Of a DNA stretch of 64,000 nt, positions 45,098-53,278 are shown piece by piece. Positions within the stretch are counted from its first letter, which is position 1, and every line of letters begins with the position of its first letter. Made by a program: the position numbers and the translations under genes. This stretch comes from Flavobacteriaceae bacterium (GTDB lineage: Bacteria; Bacteroidota; Bacteroidia; Flavobacteriales; Flavobacteriaceae): positions 1 to 64,000 of the forward strand of contig JAKIUU010000005.1 in assembly GCA_021647405.1 (NCBI GenBank), written 5' to 3'. The notes under the pieces are model-generated. The model was not told the origin of the DNA, searched no databases, and worked only from the letters and a program-made list of their open reading frames with translations.

Positions 45098-45117
45098 CGC
45101 TTTATTACAGAAAAACA

Positions 45118-45198
45118 ATGACAAATACACAATTTACATTTAACACTTATTGGTTCTATTTTTATTTTATGATAAAAAGAGAGGCTTTGTTAATGTAA
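45118..45198 (+). CDS. Aromatic-rich leader peptide of the phe/tyr operon
   Basis: A 26-codon frame (ATG 45118, TAA 45196) whose centre reads FTFNTYWFYFYF (residues 6-17): five Phe, three Tyr and one Trp in twelve codons. It lies between a good promoter and a terminator/antiterminator pair, upstream of prephenate dehydratase. Starvation for Phe (or Tyr) would stall ribosomes on these codons and leave bases 45181-45188 free to form the antiterminator. A ribosome reaching the stop codon would cover them, so the terminator forms. This is the logic of proteobacterial pheA and trp attenuation. The product itself should have no other function. Confidence 0.9.
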   Translation: MTNTQFTFNTYWFYFYFMIKREALLM

Positions 45199-45231
45199 TT
45201 GTATGACATTATATAAAAATTTTAAAGCCTC
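45181..45231 (+). promoter_or_regulatory. Antiterminator pairing of the phe/tyr attenuator
   Basis: GAGGCTTT (45181-45188), inside the leader-peptide frame just after its aromatic codons, is perfectly complementary to AAAGCCTC (45224-45231), the 5' half of the terminator stem. The two structures are mutually exclusive. Confidence 0.85.
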
Positions 45232-45250
45232 GTTTAACGGGGCTTTTTTT
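45224..45250 (+). terminator. Attenuator terminator before pheA
   Basis: AAAGCCTCG (45224-45232) and CGGGGCTTT (45238-45246) form a 9-bp stem with one U-G pair and a 5-base loop, running into seven T's (45244-45250). The pheA start is 11 bases further on, so read-through is needed for expression. Confidence 0.9.
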
Positions 45251-45260
45251 ATGGATTAAA

Positions 45261-46097
45261 ATGGAGAATAAAATTAAAAAGGTAGCCATTCAGGGTATTT
45301 TAGGATCGTTTCATCACGAAGCGACAAAGCGTTTTTTTGCGGATGGGTTTGAATTGGTAAGCTGTATAAATTTTCACGATATTCCAGAATGTTTACACAC
45401 CAATACGGCACATTTTGCTGTGATGGCTATTGAAAACTCAATTGCAGGATCGATTATTCCGAACTATGCCATAATTGACAACAACCAACTAAAAATTGTA
45501 GGAGAAGTTTTTATCAATATTCAACAAAACTTAATGGCCTTGCCAAACCAACAAATAGCCGATATAAAAACGGTGTATTCGCATCCAATGGCATTGTTAC
45601 AAACCCGCGAATATTTTAAACAGCATCCCCACATAAAACTTGTAGAAGATATTGATACAGCGCAAGTTGCCAAACGTATTTACAAAGAAAAATTAAAGGG
45701 CGTTGCTGCTGTAGCCAGTCTTGTTGCGGCCGATATTTATAAGTTAAATGTTTTAGAAAAAAGCATTCAAACAATAAAAAACAATGCCACCCGATTTTTT
45801 GTTTTGCAAAATGATGTCAATCCAAAGTACGAAGTAGCGCCTATAAATAAAGCCTCTTTAAAATTTATCACAAAGCACCAAATAGGGAGTTTGAGTAGTG
45901 CCTTGCAAATATTTTCAAGGCATAAAGTCAATTTGTCTAAAATTCAATCGATGCCAATTATAGAGACCCCTTTTGAATACGCTTTTTTTGTGGATGTTAT
46001 TTTTGATTCGTACAATCAATACAAACAGGCTTTGGCCGAATTGAAAGAATTTGTAAGTCATTTAAAAATTTTAGGAGAATACCAACAAAATAACTAA
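45261..46097 (+). CDS. pheA: Prephenate dehydratase
   Basis: A 278-residue cytoplasmic enzyme converting prephenate to phenylpyruvate in Phe synthesis. The catalytic domain (about 8-185) carries AIQGILGSFHHEATKRFF, FAVMAIENSIAGSI and the catalytic-type TRF in NNATRFFVLQ. The C-terminal ACT domain (about 198-275) has SLKFITKHQIGSLSSALQIF and the ESRP-equivalent region LSKIQSMPIIETPFEYAFFV, where Phe would bind for feedback control. No chorismate mutase domain is fused. It is the first structural gene after the attenuator. Confidence 0.95.
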   Translation: MENKIKKVAIQGILGSFHHEATKRFFADGFELVSCINFHDIPECLHTNTAHFAVMAIENSIAGSIIPNYAIIDNNQLKIVGEVFINIQQNLMALPNQQIADIKTVYSHPMALLQTREYFKQHPHIKLVEDIDTAQVAKRIYKEKLKGVAAVASLVAADIYKLNVLEKSIQTIKNNATRFFVLQNDVNPKYEVAPINKASLKFITKHQIGSLSSALQIFSRHKVNLSKIQSMPIIETPFEYAFFVDVIFDSYNQYKQALAELKEFVSHLKILGEYQQNN

Positions 46098-46101
46098 TAC
46101 C

Positions 46102-47247
46102 ATGATTTTACCTTCAAACAGACTTTCTGATGTAAAAGAATACTATTTCTCTAAGAAATTGAGAGAAATTAGTGTTTTAGAAAAGCAGGGTAAATCAATT
46201 TTAAATATTGCCATTGGCAGTCCAGATTTGCCGCCACCGCCTCAAATTATCAATACACTTAACACCGCAGCTTTAGATACTAAAGCCAATAAATATCAAA
46301 GCTATCAAGGTTTGCCAGAATTGCGCCAAGCGATGGCCGATTTTTATAAAACCAATTTTAATGTTGTCTTAGATTCAGAAAACGAAGTCTTGCCTTTAAT
46401 GGGGTCAAAAGAGGGCATAATGCATATTTCATTGGCCTTTTTAAATGCAGGCGATAAGGTGTTAATTCCAAATCCAGGATACCCTACTTACACATCGGTA
46501 ACCAAATTACTACACGCCACGCCTGTTTTTTATAATTTATCTGACACCAATAATTGGCAACCCGATTTAGAGGCTTTAGAAAAACAAGATTTGACAGATG
46601 TTAAATTGATGTGGCTCAATTATCCACATATGCCAACAGGAGCAAAAGCCTCAAAAAGCATATTTAACGATTTGATAAATTTTGCTAAAAAGCATAAAAT
46701 ATTATTGGTAAACGACAATCCATATGCTTTTATTTTAAACCCAAATCCGACCAGTATTTTGTGTTTTCCCGAAGCAAAAGAGGTGGCTTTAGAACTCAAT
46801 TCACTCAGTAAGACATTTAACATGCCGGGCTGGCGTGTAGGCATGGTTTTGGGCAACAAAAAATATATTGACGCTGTTTTACAGGTTAAAAGTAATATGG
46901 ATTCGGGTATGTATTACGCCATCCAAAAAAGCGCTATTGAGGCTTTAAAATCGACTGACAATTGGTTTACACATCTAAATAATATTTACAGAGAACGGCG
47001 CAAAATAGTGTGGCAAATTATGGATGCATTACAGTGTACATATAAAAAAGACAGTGTGGGTTTGTTTGTGTGGGGTAAAGTACCTCAAGGTACAAATGCA
47101 GAAGCCTTAACCGATTCTCTGCTAGCCAAAAAAAATATTTTTGTAACACCAGGTTTTATTTTTGGAAGCCAAGGCAATAGTTACATTCGCATTTCGCTTT
47201 GCGAATCAGAAACAATTTTAAAAACAGCATTAAAGAGACTTTTATAA
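46102..47247 (+). CDS. PLP-dependent aminotransferase (aromatic/aspartate class I/II)
   Basis: A 381-residue fold-type I aminotransferase with LNIAIGSPDLPPPPQ at the N-terminus, the substrate-side segment PNPGYPTYTSV, NDNPYAFI and the PLP-lysine segment LNSLSKTFNMPGWRVG (Lys in SLSKTF). It lies between prephenate dehydratase and prephenate dehydrogenase, so it most likely transaminates phenylpyruvate and 4-hydroxyphenylpyruvate to Phe and Tyr. Family annotation alone (LL-diaminopimelate or alanine aminotransferase-like) would be broader; context makes the aromatic role probable. Confidence 0.9.
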   Translation: MILPSNRLSDVKEYYFSKKLREISVLEKQGKSILNIAIGSPDLPPPPQIINTLNTAALDTKANKYQSYQGLPELRQAMADFYKTNFNVVLDSENEVLPLMGSKEGIMHISLAFLNAGDKVLIPNPGYPTYTSVTKLLHATPVFYNLSDTNNWQPDLEALEKQDLTDVKLMWLNYPHMPTGAKASKSIFNDLINFAKKHKILLVNDNPYAFILNPNPTSILCFPEAKEVALELNSLSKTFNMPGWRVGMVLGNKKYIDAVLQVKSNMDSGMYYAIQKSAIEALKSTDNWFTHLNNIYRERRKIVWQIMDALQCTYKKDSVGLFVWGKVPQGTNAEALTDSLLAKKNIFVTPGFIFGSQGNSYIRISLCESETILKTALKRLL

Positions 47248-47249
47248 TC

Positions 47250-48095
47250 ATGGAAACGGTAGTTGTATTTGGTTTGGGATTAATAGGGGGCTCAATGGCC
47301 TTGGCCATTAAAAATGAAAACAGAACTGTTATAGGCGTAGACAACAAGGATGGGCATGCCAAAAAAGCTTTAGAATTAGGCATTGTCAATCGTTTGGGAA
47401 ATATACACGATGTTGCCAAAGCAGCTGTTGTCATTATTGCAATTCCTGTAGATTTTGCACCAGAATTAACTTTAAAGGTGTTGGATTTAATTAAGCCAAA
47501 AACTTTGGTTTTTGATGTAGGATCTGTCAAATCGGCTATTTGTAAAGCGGTAGAAAACCACCCGAAACGCACTAATTTTGTAGCGGCACATCCCATTGCA
47601 GGAACAGAATACTCAGGTCCAGAAGCCGCTTTTAAACAATTGTTCTACAACAAAAAAAACATTGTTTGCGAGCCTAAGGCATCGGGGAAACCCTTTTTAG
47701 AAAAGGCGCTGGGTATTTTTGAAGAACTACAAATGACGACCTCTTTTATGCAAGCCAAAGCACACGACAAGCATATTGCTTACGTATCTCATTTATCGCA
47801 CATCAGTTCTTTTATGTTGGGAAAAACAGTACTGGAAATAGAAAAAGATGAAAAATCTATTTTTACCATGGCTGGCAGTGGTTTTGCTTCGACAGTACGA
47901 CTTTCAAAAAGTTCGCCCAACACATGGACACCTATATTTATACAAAACAAAACCAATATTTTAAAGTCATTAGAAGAGTATATCAAAAATTTAAATCAGT
48001 TTAAAGAATTATTAAAACAAAGTGCTGAAGAAGATCTTTATAAATCAATGGAAAGCACACATCATTTAAAAAATATTTTATCAGAAATTAAGTAG
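47250..48095 (+). CDS. tyrA: Prephenate dehydrogenase
   Basis: I start at the ATG at 47250, two bases after the aminotransferase stop, because METVVVFGLGLIGGSMAL opens directly into the Rossmann motif (GLGLIGG); a longer frame from 47199 only overlaps the previous gene. The 281-residue enzyme oxidises prephenate to 4-hydroxyphenylpyruvate for Tyr. It has VFDVGSVKSAI, the AAHPIAGTEYSGPEAA substrate loop with its conserved His, and YVSHLSHISSFMLG. No ACT or chorismate mutase domain is fused. It is operonic with its neighbours. Confidence 0.94.
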   Translation: METVVVFGLGLIGGSMALAIKNENRTVIGVDNKDGHAKKALELGIVNRLGNIHDVAKAAVVIIAIPVDFAPELTLKVLDLIKPKTLVFDVGSVKSAICKAVENHPKRTNFVAAHPIAGTEYSGPEAAFKQLFYNKKNIVCEPKASGKPFLEKALGIFEELQMTTSFMQAKAHDKHIAYVSHLSHISSFMLGKTVLEIEKDEKSIFTMAGSGFASTVRLSKSSPNTWTPIFIQNKTNILKSLEEYIKNLNQFKELLKQSAEEDLYKSMESTHHLKNILSEIK

Positions 48096-48102
48096 AGAAA
48101 TC

Positions 48103-49185
48103 ATGAAAAACGAGAATTTTAAACCGTGGTTAGAAGCCATGAAATTAGACCACCCTTTAGTTATTGCAGGTCCTTGTAGTGCTGAATCTGAAGCGCAGGT
48201 TTTAGAAATAGCACACCAATTAAAAAATACAGATGCCACCGTTTTTAGAGCAGGTGTTTGGAAACCAAGAACGCGTCCAGGAGGTTTTGAAGGTCACGGC
48301 GTTAAGGCTTTGCCATGGATTCAAAAAGTAAAAGAAGAGACAGGAATGCTTACCACTATTGAAGTTGGCAATGCAGAACACGCCAAATTGGCTTTAGAAT
48401 TTGATATTGATATTTTGTGGATTGGTGCCCGTACAACTGTAAATCCATTTGTGGTGCAAGAAATTGCCGATACACTGAAAGGGACTGATAAAATTGTATT
48501 GGTCAAAAACCCTATCAATCCAGATTATGCTTTATGGATGGGCGCAGTTGAACGTTTTTACAAAGCAGGGATTACAAAACTGGGGGTTATTCACCGCGGA
48601 TTTTCATCTTACGAAAAAGACAAATACCGCAACAAACCAAAATGGCAAATTCCGATTGATTTAAAACGCGATTATCCCAACCTTCCTATTATTTGTGACC
48701 CCTCGCATATTGCTGGGCGCCGCGATTTAATTTTTGAAGTATCGCAAACGGCACTCGATTTAAATTTTGACGGTTTGATGATAGAAACACACTGTACACC
48801 AGATGAAGCTTGGAGCGATGCTGCACAACAAATAACACCCGATACTTTGGTTAAAATAACTGAAGATTTACGTATCAGAAAAACAGAATTTGGCGATGTA
48901 AATTACATTGATAAATTAACGGAATTTAGAACTCAAATCAATTTTTTAGACAACCAATTAATCGAACTGCTTTCTGACAGAATGAAAGTGGCCGATAAAA
49001 TAGGGGAAGTTAAAAAAGAAAGAAATGTAGCTGTTTTACAAAACAAACGTTGGGGCGAAATTATTGAAAAAATGTTGGCCAAAAGCACGGGTTCTGGACT
49101 GAGTAAAGAGTTTATAAATAACATATTCAAAGTAATACATCAAGAATCAATCGAACACCAAGAAATTATTATGAAACGGGAATAA
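48103..49185 (+). CDS. Bifunctional DAHP synthase - chorismate mutase
   Basis: A 360-residue fusion. Residues about 8-260 are a KDO8PS-like (type I beta) DAHP synthase: VIAGPCSAESEAQ, FRAGVWKPRTRPGGFEGHG, NPINPDYALWMGAVER, ICDPSHIAGRRD and MIETHCTPDEAWSDAAQQ. Residues about 270-358 are an AroQ-type chorismate mutase: EFRTQINFLDNQLIELLSDRM, then VADKIGEVKKERNVAVLQNKRW. It catalyses both entry to the shikimate pathway and the branch towards prephenate, and the mutase part may act as a feedback sensor. With the three genes upstream it makes a compact Phe/Tyr operon under the leader-peptide attenuator. Confidence 0.95.
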   Translation: MKNENFKPWLEAMKLDHPLVIAGPCSAESEAQVLEIAHQLKNTDATVFRAGVWKPRTRPGGFEGHGVKALPWIQKVKEETGMLTTIEVGNAEHAKLALEFDIDILWIGARTTVNPFVVQEIADTLKGTDKIVLVKNPINPDYALWMGAVERFYKAGITKLGVIHRGFSSYEKDKYRNKPKWQIPIDLKRDYPNLPIICDPSHIAGRRDLIFEVSQTALDLNFDGLMIETHCTPDEAWSDAAQQITPDTLVKITEDLRIRKTEFGDVNYIDKLTEFRTQINFLDNQLIELLSDRMKVADKIGEVKKERNVAVLQNKRWGEIIEKMLAKSTGSGLSKEFINNIFKVIHQESIEHQEIIMKRE

Positions 49186-49189
49186 TGTG

Positions 49190-49197
49190 TATCTTTG
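49190..49197 (+). promoter_or_regulatory. -7 box immediately before the GT9 gene
   Basis: TATCTTTG is an exact TAnnTTTG match. The preferred start codon (49202) is only four bases further, so transcripts from here would have little or no leader. The gene may also be reached by read-through from the aromatic operon. Confidence 0.4.
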
Positions 49198-49201
49198 GTT
49201 T

Positions 49202-50254
49202 ATGGCAAACCTGAGACATATTTTAGTTGTAAGATTATCAGCTATAGGAGATATAGCCATGTTGGTTCCTGTTTTAGAAACATTTACAAAAACATATCCC
49301 AATGTTAAAATAACCGTGCTTTCACGGGCCTTTGTAAAACCGTTTTTTAAAAACATTCCCAATGTGTCTTTTTTTGCGGCAGATGTTAATGGCTCCCACA
49401 AGGGCATAAGAGGTATTTATAAATTGTATAAAACCTTAAAGAATTTTCATTTTGACGCTATTGCAGATATGCATAATGTTATCAGAACAAAATTATTGCG
49501 TTCTTATTTCAGATTTTCTGACATAAAAATGGTTAAAATTGATAAAGGTAGAGAAGCTAAAGAGGCTCTGACGCGTCCAGAAAACAAGGTTTTTAAACAA
49601 CTTAAAAGAACCCATCAGCGTTATGCCGATGTTTTTGAAAAATTAGGCTATCCCATAAATTTATACACACATAAATACCAAGAAAAAGCAAAACCATCAG
49701 AAAAAATAAGTTCTTTTTTAAAGAAAAATAAAATAGATTTAAGAAAAAACATACTTGTTGGGATAGCGCCTTTTGCACATTACGACTCAAAATCCTATCC
49801 AGTTGATTTAATGGCTGAGGTTGTTAAATCATTGTCAAAACAGCCAGGCATTAAAATCTTAATATTTGGTGGGGGTAAAAAAGAATTGAAATTAGCAAAC
49901 ACAATAATTTCGGGTACCGACAACACCGTAAATGTTATTGGTAAAATGCGTTTTAAAGAAGAACTCAATCTTATAGCGCAGTTAAAACTGATGTTAAGTA
50001 TGGATTCGGCCAATTCGCATTTAGCGGCCATGCTCAATGTTAAAACCATTACACTTTGGGGCGCCACACACCCATATACGGGATTTGTGCCTTTTAGACA
50101 TCCAATAAGTTCTTGTTTGTTACCCGATTTAGAAAAGTATCCAAAATTACCAAGTTCAATTTATGGCAATAAGGTCGTTGAAGGTTACGAAGATTGTATG
50201 CGAAGTATTTTGCCTCAAACAGTGGTGTCAACAGTTTTAGAAACCCTAAAATAA
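49202..50254 (+). CDS. Glycosyltransferase family 9 (LPS heptosyltransferase-like)
   Basis: The start at 49202 gives the family-typical opening MANLRHILVVRLSAIGDIAM; the earlier in-frame codon at 49187 lies within the promoter box. The 350-residue enzyme has a GT-B fold, with RLSAIGD in the first domain and the nucleotide-sugar region LSMDSANSHLAAMLNVKTITLWGATHP in the second. It would add heptose or a related sugar to the LPS core in the cytoplasm. It lies 16 bases after the aromatic operon and four before the alcohol dehydrogenase gene, without an obvious functional link. Confidence 0.9.
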   Translation: MANLRHILVVRLSAIGDIAMLVPVLETFTKTYPNVKITVLSRAFVKPFFKNIPNVSFFAADVNGSHKGIRGIYKLYKTLKNFHFDAIADMHNVIRTKLLRSYFRFSDIKMVKIDKGREAKEALTRPENKVFKQLKRTHQRYADVFEKLGYPINLYTHKYQEKAKPSEKISSFLKKNKIDLRKNILVGIAPFAHYDSKSYPVDLMAEVVKSLSKQPGIKILIFGGGKKELKLANTIISGTDNTVNVIGKMRFKEELNLIAQLKLMLSMDSANSHLAAMLNVKTITLWGATHPYTGFVPFRHPISSCLLPDLEKYPKLPSSIYGNKVVEGYEDCMRSILPQTVVSTVLETLK

Positions 50255-50257
50255 ACA

Positions 50258-51415
50258 ATGAAAAATTTCGAACTTTACAATCCTGTAAAATTAATTTTTG
50301 GGAAGGATCAGCTCGCTAAATTGGCCGATGAAATTCCAGAAAATGCAAAGGTGCTATTTACTTATGGCTGGGGCAGCATTAAAAAAAATGGCATTTACAA
50401 TGCTGTTGTTACAGAGCTCAAAGGCCTTGAAATAGTTGAGTTTGGAGGCATTGAGGTAAATCCACAATACGAAACACTTTTAAAAGCAGTTGCCTTAGCC
50501 AAAAAAGAAGCGATAGATTTTATTTTAGCCGTTGGAGGTGGTTCGGTAATTGATGCTACAAAATTTATTGCCGCAGCCATCTGCTTTGAAGGCGATAGCC
50601 CATGGGATATTTTAGCAAAAGGAGTTAAAGTTAAAAAAGCAATCCCTTTTGGATGTGTTTTAACTTTACCAGCAACAGGCTCTGAAATGAATTCGGGAGC
50701 GGTAATTACAAAGGCCGAAACCCAAGAAAAAATGGCATTTGGCAGTCCACTTTTATTTCCAAAATTCTCTTTTAGCAACCCGCAAGTTATAGCCAGTTTA
50801 CCCAAACGCCAATTACAAAATGGCGTTGTTGATGCTTTTATGCATGTTATGGAACAATACCTTACCCATAACACACAGGCCCTTTTACAAGACCGCATTG
50901 CCGAAGGAATTTTGAAAACACTCATAGAGATTGGTCCAAAGGTTATTAAAAATCCGACCGACTATAAATTGGCTTCTAACTTTATGTGGTGTTGTACCAT
51001 GGCATTAAACGGGTTACTATCTAAAGGCGTTCCGGTAGATTGGGCTACACATATGATAGGTCATGAACTCACTGCTTTACACGGCATTGACCACGCACAA
51101 TCTTTGGCTGTAATTGCGCCTAATTTATATGCGGTAATGAAAACAGATAAATACGATAAATTGGTGCAGTATGGCAAACGCGTTTGGCAATTATCGGGTT
51201 CTGATGATGACATCGCCGATAAGGCTATTGAAAAAACACGTACATTTTTTATAAATTTAGGTGTACACACCAAACTTTCTCAATACACCAATGATTATAA
51301 AAATACAGCTCAATTTATTACCGAACGCTTTAAAAATCGTGGTTGGTTGGGATTGGGAGAACAGCAAAATATCACTTTAGAAAAAGTAAGAGAAATTGTA
51401 GAAATGAGTTATTAA
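50258..51415 (+). CDS. Iron-containing alcohol dehydrogenase (YqhD/butanol dehydrogenase-like)
   Basis: A 385-residue cytoplasmic oxidoreductase of the Fe-ADH family. The opening NFELYNPVKLIFGKDQL is typical of the YqhD group. Further signs are the dinucleotide-binding AVGGGSVIDATKF, the LPATGSEMNSGAVIT motif and metal ligands in VVDAFMHVMEQYL (Asp, His) and GHELTALHGIDHAQSLA (His). It probably reduces aldehydes with NADPH. It follows the GT9 gene with a three-base gap and precedes the upp promoter. Confidence 0.93.
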   Translation: MKNFELYNPVKLIFGKDQLAKLADEIPENAKVLFTYGWGSIKKNGIYNAVVTELKGLEIVEFGGIEVNPQYETLLKAVALAKKEAIDFILAVGGGSVIDATKFIAAAICFEGDSPWDILAKGVKVKKAIPFGCVLTLPATGSEMNSGAVITKAETQEKMAFGSPLLFPKFSFSNPQVIASLPKRQLQNGVVDAFMHVMEQYLTHNTQALLQDRIAEGILKTLIEIGPKVIKNPTDYKLASNFMWCCTMALNGLLSKGVPVDWATHMIGHELTALHGIDHAQSLAVIAPNLYAVMKTDKYDKLVQYGKRVWQLSGSDDDIADKAIEKTRTFFINLGVHTKLSQYTNDYKNTAQFITERFKNRGWLGLGEQQNITLEKVREIVEMSY

Positions 51416-51418
51416 ATT

Positions 51419-51426
51419 TATCTTTG
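51419..51426 (+). promoter_or_regulatory. upp -7 promoter box
   Basis: TATCTTTG is an exact TAnnTTTG match, overlapping the end of the preceding gene's downstream spacer and ending 18 bases before the upp start. Confidence 0.6.
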
Positions 51427-51444
51427 TAAAAAGATTTTCTAAAT

Positions 51445-52098
51445 ATGACAATTCACAATCTTAGTGACCACAATTCAATCCTCCTTAAATTTATTTCAGA
51501 AATTCGTGCTGTTGACAAACAACAAGACAAACTTAGATTCAGGAGAAATATTGAACGTATTGGCGAAGTTTTGGGATATGAATTGAGTAAACATCTTAAG
51601 TATAATAATAAAAAAATAACAACACCTTTGGGAGTTAAAGAAATTCCCCAGATTCAAAAAGATATTGTTGTATGCTCAATTTTAAGAGCCGGCTTACCGC
51701 TGCACCAAGGGCTGTTAAATTATTTTGATGATGCCGAAAATGCTTTTATTTCTGCCTATAGAAAACATCTTGATAATTCTGACGCCTTTGAAATTGTTGT
51801 AGAGTATTTGGCATCCCCTTCCTTAGAAAACAAAATACTTTTACTGGCCGATCCAATGTTAGCAACAGGGCAATCTATGGTGAATGTTTATGAGGTTTTA
51901 AAAAAGACAGGCATTCCCAAGAAAATCCATATTGTTTCTGTAATTGGCGCAACTGAGGGTATCGATTTTATCAAAGATAAATTTCCAGAAGACACCCATT
52001 TATGGATAGCCACAGTCGATAATACTTTAAACGACAAAGGCTATATAGTGCCCGGTTTAGGAGATGCTGGCGATTTGGCCTACGGCACAAAACTGTAG
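51445..52098 (+). CDS. upp: Uracil phosphoribosyltransferase
   Basis: A 217-residue salvage enzyme making UMP from uracil and PRPP. The family motifs are present: VVCSILRAGLPLHQGLL, the PRPP loop LLADPMLATGQSM, and the C-terminal uracil-recognition segment GYIVPGLGDAGDLAYGT. It ends by overlapping 19 bases with the end of the convergent DUF6427 gene. Confidence 0.95.
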   Translation: MTIHNLSDHNSILLKFISEIRAVDKQQDKLRFRRNIERIGEVLGYELSKHLKYNNKKITTPLGVKEIPQIQKDIVVCSILRAGLPLHQGLLNYFDDAENAFISAYRKHLDNSDAFEIVVEYLASPSLENKILLLADPMLATGQSMVNVYEVLKKTGIPKKIHIVSVIGATEGIDFIKDKFPEDTHLWIATVDNTLNDKGYIVPGLGDAGDLAYGTKL

Positions 52099-53015
52099 AT
52101 TAACCGACTTAAAACCAATCCTATAAATAAATAAATTAAAATGTCTTTTAGCCATTTTTTTGATAGAGATTGCAAGTAATTAGCCATGATAATCCCGAAA
52201 GGGAAAATCAAGAAAACACTTTTGTGTAGGTGGAATGTTTCGCCAGAAAACAAAAAGAAAATTGCCAATATAAAATGCACTAAGACCAAACTCCACAAGG
52301 CCCTAAACTCGATACTAAATTCAGAAGTTTTAATGGTATTTAAAGCAAATGCAGCAACTCCTAAAAGGATGATAATACCAATGTATATTAGCAAATAAAG
52401 CGCATTAAAAATACCAAAATTTAACGAAAAATGCTTATTTATAAGGCTGTTAAAAAATGTGTAATCGCCAAAAGTAAGTGCGTAAACATAGATTAAAAAA
52501 TACGGCACAAAAAAACCAACAATAGGAATAAAAAAGTAATGCCAATTATTCCTTTGAAATACGATTAATGCCGCGTAAATTAAAATCAAAAAAGACAGGT
52601 TTTCAAAATAAACAAGGCTGGCCAACGCCACCCAAAAAGCACTGTCAAAAAGTTTTTCTTTAATATTTATATTCGTTCGCAAACTGTAAATCCGCCTAAA
52701 CGAGAGTGCCAGAATTGCAAGAGAAATTAAAGTTTTAAATTGTGAAAGCACAGGGTAAAAAAGACCGATTCCTAAGCAAATAAACAACAGCCCATAACTG
52801 TTAATTAATGTAAGGTGGTTTTTAGAAATTATAAAACTATAGATAAAAAAAAGACCCACTACAAGCAGTAATCCGACTGTTTTAACAGCCCAAAACCTGA
52901 AGGGTAAATTAACCATACTGATATTAAAATGTGCATATACAAAGAATAAAATAAGCGTTCCTAGCAGAAAAACACTGTTAATTGGTTTGGCTTTATTAAA
53001 AAAATTGGCAATCAT
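52080..53015 (-). CDS. DUF6427-family integral membrane protein
   Basis: A 311-residue protein with about nine hydrophobic segments and no enzymatic motif. I recall DUF6427 proteins beside upp and DUF6341 in Flavobacteriaceae, and that arrangement is seen here. Function unknown. It is divergent from the small DUF6341 gene. Confidence 0.8.
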   Translation of the reverse strand: MIANFFNKAKPINSVFLLGTLILFFVYAHFNISMVNLPFRFWAVKTVGLLLVVGLFFIYSFIISKNHLTLINSYGLLFICLGIGLFYPVLSQFKTLISLAILALSFRRIYSLRTNINIKEKLFDSAFWVALASLVYFENLSFLILIYAALIVFQRNNWHYFFIPIVGFFVPYFLIYVYALTFGDYTFFNSLINKHFSLNFGIFNALYLLIYIGIIILLGVAAFALNTIKTSEFSIEFRALWSLVLVHFILAIFFLFSGETFHLHKSVFLIFPFGIIMANYLQSLSKKWLKDILIYLFIGLVLSRLIYSFVP

Positions 53016-53027
53016 TATTAGATTTTA

Positions 53028-53035
53028 TACTTTTG
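53028..53035 (+). promoter_or_regulatory. -7 box of the DUF6341-trmB operon
   Basis: TACTTTTG is an exact TAnnTTTG match ending 21 bases before the start of the DUF6341 gene. Confidence 0.6.
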
Positions 53036-53056
53036 CAGCGTAAAGATACTTAAGAT

Positions 53057-53254
53057 ATGATAGCAAACAATTTTTTTAGAGCCCTCGGCGATTTTTTTAC
53101 CAACGCGATATTTCCTTTTTTTGAAAAGTTGCGTTTTACAGATAGTTGGTGGGCATCAAATACCATAAATATTACATTGATAATTATAGGATTCCTAGCT
53201 TTTATTTTTTGGATGAGCCAACTAAATAAATACCGTAAAGGCGCTAACTTATAA
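53057..53254 (+). CDS. Small DUF6341-like membrane protein
   Basis: A 65-residue protein with an amphipathic N-terminus (FFRALGDFFTNAIFPFFEKLR), the DSWWASNTIN motif and one transmembrane helix (about residues 34-52), then a short basic tail. This pattern matches DUF6341, a flavobacterial family of unknown function found next to DUF6427. It is first in a run with trmB and the genes after it. Confidence 0.8.
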   Translation: MIANNFFRALGDFFTNAIFPFFEKLRFTDSWWASNTINITLIIIGFLAFIFWMSQLNKYRKGANL

Positions 53255-53278
53255 TAGCTGACTTTTAATAAAGATAAT

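Noticed and set aside
47199..47249. Extended N-terminus of prephenate dehydrogenase
   Set aside because: The extra 17 residues are out-of-frame sequence of the aminotransferase; the Rossmann motif begins right after the ATG at 47250.
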